A DNA stretch of 64,000 nucleotides, taken from assembly GCA_018524725.1 (NCBI GenBank), contig JAEUWP010000360.1:248001-312000 (forward strand), written 5' to 3'. The position numbers and the translations under genes are program-made. Positions 26,176 to 36,837 of this stretch are shown here, one piece after another. The DNA comes from Podaxis mareebaensis (lineage: Eukaryota; Basidiomycota; Agaricomycetes; Agaricales; Agaricaceae). Each line of letters starts with the position of its first letter. Within the stretch, counting starts at the first letter, position 1. The notes beneath the pieces are model-generated. The model had not been told where the DNA came from, searched no databases, and worked only from the letters and a program-made list of their open reading frames with translations.

Positions 26176-26852
26176 TGTATTACACTCCTCTTGTCTCCAC
26201 CATCTTCACTAAACATTGTGCTATGCTGTGCCCCATTTCCTCTGACACTCTTCACCATCTTGTCACTTCTGCATTCTCTCATGCCCCTCTCTCCTGTTTC
26301 CTCATTAGTTGTCTCAATTCATATCTCAGCCATCAGCCATATCTCTGATCTCCCAAGCTGTACTATACTTAGCATTTGGACTCAGTATTACTTCTTATAG
26401 CAGTAGTCCTCTTTCAGTAGATCTCATATCTTACCTTGGGCTCAGTCTAGTATTATTAGAACACCAAAGTAGTTATGCATATCTTGATATGGACATGTAG
26501 TATAGCAATCACCTTAGTATTTAGGTAGCTTGTAAAGTAAGTAGAACTTAGCTTTACAATCCCTTGTACATAGCTCAAGAATAGCAGGCTCTTCTTCTGC
26601 TCTATCTTCTTGCTGCATGAGAGTTCTGCCTGCCTCAACAGGATAACTAGTGTAACAGCTAAACCTCTGGAGAGGCCTGTGACCTTACAAGTCATATCCC
26701 TCCTGGTAGCAGTCCCTGTGAGATTTCTGACCAGTCTCTAGTTCACTGTGTGAACAGACAGGCATTTCACTTAGGAACTTAATAGTGTCAGGTGTGTCTT
26801 AAGACAGTATCTCTCTGCACTGGCATGATGTCCATACCATGCCTAAGTAACA
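26176..26852 (+). repeat. 5' LTR
   Basis: 677 bp, starting TGTATTACACTCCTC and ending CTAAGTAACA, thus bounded by TG...CA. It matches 34725-35402 over the full length, with roughly 40 differences by eye, nearly all transitions. Confidence 0.9.
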
Positions 26853-28147
26853 GAATCATAAAGTTACACTTCCACTCCTTACCCCCTCTTTCATCCTCAT
26901 GGCTATGAGTTGACCTGAGTCTCCTGCAAGATAATTTCAGCGGAGCATCCTCAGCCAAAGTCTCCTGCAAGATAACTTCAGTGGAGCACCCTCCAACCTT
27001 TTGTCTGGACCATTGTCCAACATGTCTCATCTACTCCTGCCTATAACTAGGTACACTCCATCTAATCCATATCTCCAGCTCCCTCCTCCTTCTCACTGAC
27101 TATTCTCTGATTCCTGTTTCCAAGAACTCCAAACCCTCCTTCAGAGAGCATGCTCTGAGAGCAACTTTTGAAATTGACTTGACAACTATACCCACAGTAC
27201 AGAAAATATAATCCTTATCAACAGCAAATCCTATACCAAATGAGAGCTACTTGGAGTCTACTACAGCCTTCACTATTCATGAGAAGGTGAAACTGAACTC
27301 CCCAAATCTCCACTAGGTGTCTACTAAGATACCAATGTCCTCCTTCACTACAAACTTCAGCACAGCTGGCAGTTTGAGACTCTCCCCACTTTCATTAAGC
27401 ATCCTACACTCTTTGTCCAGTTTGAAGAACATTTCCAACAGGCTAAACAAGCTCAGAGTCTACATCTCCATTGGACAGGTTCCCCTCAAGATATCAACTA
27501 AGCCAAAGCCCTTTTTAGAGCCTTCAAATCCCACTTGAGCCATTAACAGAGCATAACTACAATGTTACCCCCTCCCTCAACTACTACCTCACATATCTTC
27601 CCTTCAGTCAAGTAGATGGCTATCAGAGAGTCAGAATCTCTAAACCCACTGCAACCATTCCAGATTATCAAACCACCATCATATCATTCAACTTGACTGT
27701 CAACCCCAGAACAAACAATTGAGAACACTCCTCCAGTTGCTTCATACAGGTATACTACATTGCCAACTGAGCAGTCCAAATCACAGAGTTCTACATTTGT
27801 CTCTGTGATCAGTGTACAGCTAGAGACCCATCTCACTACACCTTTGCCCTTATCTCAGCACTTGTGGCTAGGACCAGATACATAGCCTTCCTTGAGGTTC
27901 CCAGAAACACAAACCTTATCCTCAGTGAACATTATCCAAACCTTGGATACCTTTGGAACCAATGAGTCATGGTTATCTTCATCCCAAACCCCAATGCTGA
28001 CTGATACTATACCTCAGAGCCAATCTATTACAGAGATGCAGAGACTGGAGTCATGAATCAATCAGACACCCCCATAGAGACTGACACCTCAGATACCAAG
28101 AGTACCAGGTACTACATCATTGACCTCAACTCCATTTAATTAATCCC
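26853..28147 (+). other. 5' internal region of the retroelement with a decayed protein-like frame
   Basis: No standard retroelement domain is seen. Between about 27548 and 28139 one frame reads as protein-like text (for example LTYLPFSQVDGYQRV and ALVARTRYIAFLEVPRNTN) interrupted by a few TGA codons only, as expected if CGA or TGG codons decayed. The gag frame over the same span is Pro/Ser/Thr-rich and also partly open. I cannot tell which frame was coding. Confidence 0.4.
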
Positions 28148-29330
28148 TATCTCCCCTACCTAACCCACCTCATGGACCATCTGCTCATCAACAGAATGCA
28201 GCATTGGCCACTCCTAAAGCCCCAAAGATTCAACTATTCAACAGTAAACCACACAATTTCCAAACTTTCCAGGATCAACTATGACTAGTCTTCAATGATC
28301 ACAGAGCCACATTTCAAAATGCACAGAATAACATCAATGACAGAAAGAAGATCTTATATACCCTCCAGTACATGACCAAAGGCAACACCACTGGATTCTG
28401 CAACACTTTCATGAAAGAAAAGTGGAATACCACCAGCAACACCTATGAGTATGGTACTTGGACCAATTTCAACAACCAACTTGAAGATCACTTCAAACTG
28501 AAGATCAAAGTGATGCAAGCTACTGAAAAGCTCCAACATACTCATCTCAACATCTCCAAAACAGACATTACTGTCTTCAACCAAATGTTCACTTACCTTT
28601 TGAGTCAAGCAAACATTACTGATGACAATCACAAAGTCCATCTCTATGTTGACTCTATTCCTGACTATACAGCAACAACTCTATTTAACCACTCAACCAC
28701 CCACTACTTATGTGTAATGGCAAGCCAACATTGCTGGGATAGTTAACAACCTCCAGCAGTACCAAATATATAAAACTGGTAGAGGCACCACCTCCCAACT
28801 ATCATATTTCAATAATGCATTCAATGATACTCCTCAAAACAAGTTTGTGTATAAAGAACATTGTTTACCACCTGATAAACCAATGGACATTGATACTGTA
28901 GAAGAATTCTCTTCTAGAGAAGAAGACAATTATGCAAAATAAGGAATCTCAGTCAACACTATCCTGACTGATTACTAATAAGACCAAATGAAGTGTGGAG
29001 CATGTATTACCTGTGGTAAAATAGACCACTGGGCTTGCTCTTGCCCCTTTCATTGGAATCAACAGTCACCTTTGAACCAAAGATGATTCCAAAAAAGGAA
29101 ATGACCCACTCCTCAGCCTTCAGCCTCAATCCCATCTTAATCAAACTGACCTCACCCTCCTATGTCCTCTAATGCCTCATCATCCCACTTAAACACCCTT
29201 AACTCAATTAAGGTTGCTTTCACTGAACTGCCTCCCAAAGATCAAAATGAATTAGCAAACTATGCTATGGCCAAGATCATTGAGGAAGAACAGCAGTCTT
29301 TTCTACAAGGACCAGAGTAGAGGCAATGCT
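28148..29330 (+). pseudogene. gag remnant with CCHC zinc knuckle
   Basis: The longest intact piece (28372-28746) holds the retrotransposon gag core with FNNQLEDHFKL and a hydrophobic helical C-part. It is preceded by a Pro-rich stretch and IQLFNSKPHNFQTF-type sequence. A zinc knuckle at 29003-29044 keeps the C-x2-C-x4-H-x4-C spacing. Several TGA/TAA/TAG codons and at least one frame change inactivate it. Confidence 0.75.
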
Positions 29331-29530
29331 AATGAGTCCTGCATCTCTTTCAAATTCTTGTATGGACATTGAACCTCCCTTTGATATACAAAATCACTAT
29401 GACTCTAGTTGGACTGCTCAGAAATATCTCACTCATAAAATATAGAGTAGAAAATCATCTAGAGAACCTCCTATACTGGTTACAAAATCAAACTCAGACA
29501 AAACTTCAACTATTCACTCCTCTACTGAGC

Positions 29531-32500
29531 CAATGATAGCTGAAGTCTATTTGACAGCATTAACTAACAACAAGTCCCTATATATCCCCACCATACTAAA
29601 GAACCTGAATTCTTCCACAGCTGCCACTATATACCTACTGATCAACAGTGGAGCACAAGGAGACTTCATCTCTCCCTTGACTATTCAACAGCTTGGGTTA
29701 AGAACAATATCCTTGACCAGACCAATACCCATATGAAACATTGATGGTACTATGAATGTAGGCCATGCTATTACTGCACAAGCAGAATTGCAGCTACACA
29801 TAGATAATTGTGATGTAGATGTTATGTGCTATATTGCAGAAATCAGAGAGTAACCAATGATAATTGGCCTCCCATTTCTCAAAAAACATAACCTCAATAT
29901 TGATTGGATGAAACATACCTTTCAATGGCAAACCAGGAGATCTAAGATCCCTGCTATAAATATCAATAACATGGATACCAAAAACAAGATCCAGATTGAT
30001 CATATCCAGTTAGCTGAAAAGGCAATTGCAAATGTTCCACATACTCTTTACAGACAAGCCAGACTTGATTATGAAGTACAGCTTGATCTAGCACACACCA
30101 CTCTAGAGATCAATACCAAGATCTCAGAAGCACTGAAGTCCTATCAGGCATACCATGGACTAAAAAAGGCTGTAGATCCAAAGGACATTGTCCCAAAGCA
30201 TTATTGGGATTATCTAAACTTATTCAGTGAAAAGGAATTAGAAAGATATCCTCCTTCACAACCATATGATCACAAGATTGATGTAAAACCAGACTTTAAG
30301 CCTGAAGTAGCTAAATTGTACTACTTGACAGACAATGAACTGTTAGAGCTAAAGCAATTCTTAGATGATAATCAATAAAAAGGTTACATCAGGAAATCTG
30401 AAATCCCACAAGCCACACCATTCTTTTTCATATCAAAGAAAGATGGAAAGCTGTGACCTGTTCAGGACTATAGACATTTAAACTGGTTCACAGTAAAAAA
30501 TATGTATCCTATTCCTTCTATTTCTAGAATACTTGATCACCTCAAAGGTGCCAAGTATTTTACTAGTCTTGATATTCATGCAGGATATAACAATATCTGC
30601 ATTTGAGAAGGTGACTAATGGAAAGGCACCTTCTGAACCCCTTTTGGTCTTTTCAAACTGAACATCATGTTCTTCAGAATGACTAACAGCCTAGCCACAT
30701 TCCAAGCAATGATGGATCATATCTTTCATGACCTGATAGACAAGTCTAGATATACCATGGTCATTGTCTACAGAAATGACATTCTTATTTTCTTAGATGA
30801 CCTCTCTTCTTTGTAAAAAGAAACTCATGAAGTTCTGAAGAGGCTAAGAGAGAATGACCTCTATATCAAACCTGAGAAATGTAAATTTGAACAAACATCT
30901 GTCAAATATCTTAGTATGAACATATCTCATAATCAAATCAAAATATCAAAAGACAAACTGGCTGGTATCAGAGATTGGCCTAGACCCAAATGTGTCCAAG
31001 ATATACAGAAGTTCATAGGCTTCACTAACTTCTGTAGGAAATTCATACATCACTATTCCCACCTATGCACCCCTCTCAATGCACTCCTCCAAAAGAATCA
31101 AAACTTCAAATGGAATGATACTGCAGAGCAAGCCTTCACAACCCTAAAAGAGACCTTCTAAAAGAAACCTCTTCTCCATACACCAGATATGTCTAAACCC
31201 TTCATCATCAAGACTGACACTTCTGATTATGCCACTGGTGGAGTACTTATTCAGAAAGATGACAATGGAAATGAATACCCTTGTGCATTCCAATCAAAGT
31301 TATTAACCCCAACAGAGCAAAATTATGCTACTCCCAATAAAGAACTCCTGGCAATCAAGTAAGCCTTTGATGAATGATGCCACTATCTACATTTTCTCCA
31401 TATGAAATTGAAGTTTAATCAGATCACAATAACCTCTGACACTGGCAAGACACCAGAAATCTATTAAAATGACATATATGAACCTGGGTCAAATTGCAGG
31501 AATACAAATTCTGTATCAAACACTATTCAGACAAGGCAATTCCAGTTGCTGATGCTCTCTCTAGATGACCAGACTACAAAGTTGACAAGTCAAAAGAGAA
31601 CCTCAATAGAGTCCTTCTCCCAAAAGAACTCTTCATAGACACTATCACACCAGATGACATCACATCACTACTACCTTCACCTTTATCACCATCCCAAACA
31701 TCATTATATTCATCTCCTACAATACAGCCATCATTAGATAAAAAATGCAAGATTCTCACAAGACATCATGATCATCACTCCACAGGACATCCAAGTATTG
31801 ATGAAACAATTCACTGTGTCCACACAGAAACTGATTGGCCAGGCCTTTGAGACTTCATATAAAATTACACCACAGGCTGCTATATCTATCAATAATTTAA
31901 TATTGACAGAAGACCCAATCACCCTTTCTTTTACCCCCTGGAACCATTACCATCATTATGTCCCTTCACAGATATGTCCAAGACCTTGTTACAGGTCTAC
32001 TAGAGACTACCAAAGGATATGATGCTATATTGTCTATAGTGGACCATGGACTTACAAAGGAGATACTAATACTACTGACTACAAAAATGGCAACTTTTGA
32101 AGATATAGCCATGTTGCTTACTAAGCACTTCTATTCACACTATGGAATTCCCACCTCAATCATAGCAGATAGAGATCCATGATGGGCAGGGAAAGCTGCT
32201 AAGGCATTTTATTCTGCTCTAGGAATCAATTTACAATTATCCACCACCTATTACCCCCAATCTAATGGAGCCACAGAATGCTCTTATCAAGAACTTGAAG
32301 TATACCTTTCAAAGTATTATTACAAAGATCCCAAATCTTGGGCTGACAAGTTGTCACACTTCAAATACAAGTATAACTCAACTACATATGCTAGAAATGA
32401 AAAGATACCATTTGAGCTTCTCTATATATACAACCCCTCTCCTATTCCTGAACTCCTCATCCAAACTAATGCCCCTGCATTGAATGAAAGGCTATTCAAT

Positions 32501-33379
32501 ATAGATCAATCTTGATGCAATGCTGCAGAAGTCATGAAGGATAATGCTAAATGAATAATTGCCCAAAGAATGCCCCAAACAGAGATATATGAAACAGGCA
32601 ACAAGGTTTGGCTAGATGCTAGAAATCTACTACTGTAGGAACAGAAAGTGAAAATTTATCCTAGAAGATACAGCCCTTTTACTGTCAAAAAACAAAAAGG
32701 ACCACTCATATATGAACTCACCCTCCCCACTGCATGGAAACTCCATTCCACATTTCACATCTCTCTCTTGAAATGATATAAGAAGATAGACCAGAATCTC
32801 ACTGAACCTGAACCTTCTCAACCAGAATTAATAGATGGAGAAGAAGAGTATGAAATTGAATCTATTATTAACTACAGAATTTGTCAAAGCTGAACTGCCT
32901 ATCTTATCCATTGGAAAGGTTATCCAAATTTGGACAACACTTGGGAAGACAAAGAAAACTTGACAAGGAATGCTTCAAGAATCTTGGTAGAATATAAGAA
33001 GGAACATTTTATTCTCCATTCCAAAAACCAACTGCTTCCAAACCTATCCATGTCTAACCCTAGCTCCTTCACTATTAACAATTACACTACTATCAAGCCA
33101 ACTACATTGCAAATAGAAAGTTTCACAGAGCTCCTCCACAGAGACTCTCTGACCAGAGGAACTGATAGTGACTATGTCACAATATTTTCCTTGGAACACC
33201 TCAAGTTTACTACCCTCCAGAGCAAACTATCCCCTATCACTAGCACCAACCCATTCCACCAACATGTATTCATTTCTCAACCATCTACAACACCTACCTT
33301 AGATCCACTGCATGCTAATTTTCCAAACTATACAGTAAGCATTCCAGAAAATGAAGACTATCAAAGTTTCCTTTGGTAA
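29531..33379 (+). pseudogene. pol remnant: protease, RT, RNase H, integrase, chromodomain
   Basis: The aspartic protease site reads LLINSGAQGDFI, with Asn (29644-29646) in place of the catalytic Asp. Reverse transcriptase follows: FFFISKKDGKL, YFTSLDIHAGYNNI, and the box normally YxDDIL reads YRNDILIF (30769 on), losing one Asp. RNase H shows KPFIIKTDTSDYATGGVL. The integrase core follows with DAILSIVDHG, IPTSIIADRDP and YYPQSNGATE, then a GPY/F-like segment. A chromodomain (about 32842-33005) has YEIESIINYR and LIHWKGYPNLDNTWE, ending in a tail to 33379. More than ten stops break it. Order and the chromodomain support a chromovirus. Confidence 0.85.
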
Positions 33380-34690
33380 GCCCTTACCACTATTCCCCAA
33401 AGGAATCCAAATCATAATCCATCAAGACAACACTATCAAGTACTGTACTCATAACCATCTGGAAATCCTCCCTATCTCTTCAATATATATAACCCCTCAA
33501 ATAATGTCTATTCAACTACTACAGCCCTCACCCAGGCAGCTGGTTACCCCAGCACCTCAGACATACTCACCACAGTTAATCCAAGAAATTGGAACCCACC
33601 TGCTCCAGAACCAGGAAATGAGCTCTAGTTCAATTTTTGAGATGCCACTGTTAGAGCATCACAACCTGTCTACAATGTCATTTCATAGTATAAAACTCAG
33701 TACCAGGTCCAATACATGAAGAACCTCATCTAATAAGCATATACCTTTCTCACTGCTGCCTCATCCACAGAGACCCCCACCTTTGTCACCTTGCTCTAAT
33801 AACAGTATGGAGACAAGCACACTACAAGACACACTTCCCCCTTGAAACCCTCCTCCTCTACTCATGCCCAATATGCAGAGATGGATTGAGTATCTCAGTC
33901 TTGAGAGTCTAGTACAATAGATACTAGAAGCCAAACATGAGTTGTACCAGAGAACTACCCCTGATAATACTAGTGAGATAGAGAAATCCTTGTTGCTGAG
34001 GGAAAAGCCTATTCCCATTGAGCATGAACTGACCCCTCTGTCCCAGAGACCCTTTAGTCTCAAGCTAAGGCTCCAGTCAAACAGAAGCCTGACATTGCCA
34101 CCTACCTGAACCTACTGACTCTCATAAATGTCTTGACCCTGCAAGGTAAGATGAACCCCATCACTAAATACCTCAACTGGGAATGCCACATTCAATGATG
34201 TACACTCCCTCTCACTATCATGAAACTCCTTCCTCCCAATCTTCTCAAGGTGTATATATAAAGGTATTGGCTTTATCTCAGAGTAGGGCACATCACTTCT
34301 GACTGCCCAAATCACATGTGTAGATTCTGTCAAGAACAAAATCACTATTCATGGCAATGCATTCAATGTCCTCAGACTCCCATCATTTCCTCTCACTATC
34401 AATCCCCTATTCATGGTCCCATATATGAAGAAGCCAAGAAGTGTGTCCAGTTTCTCACCAACACTCTGACTCTTGGACAATAAGGATGACAGAACATTCT
34501 ATATGAAGATTCTTTCACCCTCATTCCAAAACCTATTCCTTGTGATCATGGAGCTCTAGAAAATATGACCACCAAGTATACCTTCAATCCCATTATGAAA
34601 CAAACCAAGGGATGACATGTTACCATTAACAATGTCCCCATTCAGAACCAGTCAAAGCAACATCTTACTGAGGTCAACACCTGCTATAGG
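33380..34690 (+). pseudogene. Additional decayed ORF(s) after the chromodomain, with zinc knuckle
   Basis: Between pol and the 3' LTR, 1.3 kb of protein-like sequence continues in changing frames. At 34319-34360 a clear CCHC knuckle occurs (CRFCQEQNHYSWQC, exact C-x2-C-x4-H-x4-C). Immediately before it (34265-34306) the same spacing appears with both first Cys positions now TAT (Tyr), then H and C, so a tandem pair is likely ancestral. Following text includes PIYEEAKKCVQFLTNTLTLG. Gag-like nucleic-acid-binding function is an inference; the position is where env-like or accessory ORFs sit in other LTR elements. Confidence 0.55.
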
Positions 34691-34724
34691 TAGATTGATC
34701 TGGAGTTCAATTATACAAAGGATA

Positions 34725-35402
34725 TGATATTACACTCCTCTTGTCTCCACTGCCTTCACTAAACATCACACTACACTGTGTCTCATTTCCTCTGACACTC
34801 TTCACTATCTTGTCACTTCTGCATTCTCTCATGCCCCTCTCTCCTGTTTCCTCATTAGTTGTCTCAATTCATATCTCAGCCATCAGCCATATCTCTGATC
34901 TCCCAAGCTATACTATACTTAGCATTTGGACTCAGTGTTACTTCTTATAGCAGTAGTCCTCTTTCAGTAGATCTCATATCTTACCTTGGGCTCAGTCTAG
35001 TATTATTAGAACACCAAAGTAATTATGCATATCTTGATATGGACATGTAGTATAGCAATCACCTTAGTATTTAGGTAGCTTGTAAAGTAAGTAGAACTTA
35101 GCTTTATAATCACTTGTACATAGCATAAGAATAGCAGGCTCTTCTTTTGCTCTATCTTCTTGCTGCATGAGAGTTCTACCTACCTCAACAGGATAACTAG
35201 TATAACAGCTAAACCTCTGGAGAGGCCTGTGACCTTACAAGTCATATTCCTCCTAGTGGCAGTCCCTGCAAGATTTCTGACCAGCCTCTAGTTCACTAGG
35301 TGAATAGATGGGTGTTCTACTTAGGAACTTAATAGTGTTGGGTGTGTCTTAGGACAGTATCTCTCTACACTGGCATGACATCCATACCATGCCTAAGTAA
35401 TA
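34725..35402 (+). repeat. 3' LTR
   Basis: 678 bp, starting TGATATTACACTCC and ending CTAAGTAATA; the terminal CA has become TA. Aligned to the 5' LTR throughout. The preceding purine-rich segment (ACAAAGGATATGA) is a weak polypurine tract candidate. Confidence 0.9.
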
Positions 35403-35981
35403 CTCTTCCCTCTATTAATCTATCACTAAAGCCTTCTCCTAGCCTTTTTCATCTCCACTTCCTACTATATAACCCCAACTTATTAATCTTAATCTCATTA
35501 GACCATATAACCTTCTTCCAGTCCTCCAGAGTCTAATACTGTGTGCTAAAGCAAAGTCTATTCTTTCCCTTCTATACCTAGTACTAAGAAAAGGCTTTTT
35601 CTTCTTCACTATAGCTTTGAGACCTACTTTTTTCAAGTGTCTTCTGACAGCCTGAGATAAGACTAATGTTTCATTTACTCTAGCCAGTGACTTAGTCACA
35701 CCCTGGGCAGTATCAGTCTTGCCAGAGCTAATAAGGTGAGGAGTATATCTAATACTGGCAGGAGTAAGTTTCTGAGGGTAGCCTCCAGGGTTGTGAGAAA
35801 GTATGGAAAAGTAGTGAGAGCACAGTCTGGAGATAGAGGACTTGGAAACACCAGTAGTAGCATGGATCTGGGCATAGGTTTTGCCATCAGAAAGTATAGA
35901 GAGGATAGTAGCCCCAGTAGAAGAGGGGAGAGAGTGCATGATATATAGAAGGGGTAAGATCTGATAGACAATACTTGTCAT
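35403..35981 (-). pseudogene. Tc1/mariner transposase fragment (N-terminal part)
   Basis: On the minus strand, reading leftward from 35981, a Tc1-type helix-turn-helix appears (SDGKTYAQIHATTGVSKSS), followed by SLARVNETLVLSQAVRRHLK and YRRERIDFALAH. After a frameshift come VIWSNEIKINKLG (the first Asp of the DDE triad, here Asn) and SRKWR-stop-KRLGEGFSDRL. The gene ends abruptly against the 3' LTR at 35402; the remaining DDE part is absent there. It is CpG-free like the retroelement. Non-functional. Confidence 0.8.
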
Positions 35982-36087
35982 CAGGTTTATAAATACTGGA
36001 AGAGTGATTAGTCACATGATCTTGTTGAATGCAATCAACAAGGTCACATGAATAGTTTATCTTTCTCTGCTCTCTAGTTTGAAATGA

Positions 36088-36276
36088 AACTGTTCCAATG
36101 AGTAATATTGACTAATTAATGTATATTAAATTAAACTAGAGGAGCTATGTCATGACACCTGATGGCATCAATGATGACATGATAGACTATAGCTATAAAT
36201 ATTTTCAGAGAAACTGCTTTAGCCAATCTAGAGAAATAGTAATTTCTTTCCAAAAGTTTCAAACATTGGAACAGTT
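36088..36276. repeat. 13-bp inverted repeat, about 190 bp span
   Basis: AACTGTTCCAATG at 36088-36100 is matched in reverse complement at 36264-36276. It lies about 110 bp upstream of the Tc1 transposase start, so it could be a terminal-repeat remnant or a small non-autonomous element. Short length leaves chance possible. Confidence 0.45.
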
Positions 36277-36837
36277 GTATTGCTCACTGTATTAGTATCC
36301 TCCTAGGCCAGGCCAGTTCACATTAATCAGTGGTTGCTAACATAGTCCTCAGAACCTAAAACTAGTTGCAGAACCAACTGTGACCCTACCCAAATACAGC
36401 TACCCACTCAGGACTAACTAGCTAGCCATAGTATTATTTGTGGGTGTTCACACCTTGGATTTGGAAATGATATGTCAGCATTTCATCAAGAAAATGTAAA
36501 AGGAATTGGCAATCTTAGACTCACACTTGCAACAAAACCTATTCAAGAATATCATTCTGCCTAGTGCTCTATTTATGTCTCTAGAAGTAGTCCTGCAACA
36601 GAGGTTCAATGCATGAATGGCAAAAGGAGTTATTTCAATTGAGTGTCAGGCCTAGTACCTGTAACAAGATTCAGCAAACCTGACAAGTACACAGATCTAT
36701 TTAATCACAAATATACAAAAGTGAGAATCGAAATCACAACGTGTATATGGTTCTCCATCTGGATGTGAATTATCATTGATACAGATGGGATTAGACCAGA
36801 TCTCTAAGATGTAGTGAGGACCTCAGTGGGTGCAATT

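Larger units (their letters stand above)
26176..35402 (+). mobile_element. Decayed Ty3/gypsy LTR retrotransposon (chromovirus)
   Basis: About 9.2 kb between and including two directly repeated LTRs. The domain order is gag with CCHC knuckle, aspartic protease, reverse transcriptase, RNase H, integrase and chromodomain. This order (integrase last, chromodomain at its C-terminus) defines Ty3/gypsy chromoviruses, which target heterochromatin marks. Every coding part has several stops and shifts, so the copy cannot be autonomous. Extra reading frames exist before gag (about 27548-28139) and after the chromodomain (about 33380-34690). Neither a typical tRNA primer site after the 5' LTR nor matching target-site duplications was found. 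Confidence 0.9.
25650..36725. other. CpG-depleted transposon island
   Basis: Reading line by line I found a single CG dinucleotide (26941-26942) between the CG near 25648 and the one near 36729, whereas flanking genes have many per line. The island contains the retrotransposon at 26176-35402, a Tc1 fragment on its right and unidentified AT-rich sequence on both sides (25650-26175; 35982-36725). This pattern is expected of long-term cytosine methylation followed by deamination. Confidence 0.9.

Noticed and set aside
26176..35402. Retroelement as an intact or recently active copy
   Set aside because: Protease and RT catalytic residues are changed, many stops are present and the LTRs differ at roughly 40 positions.
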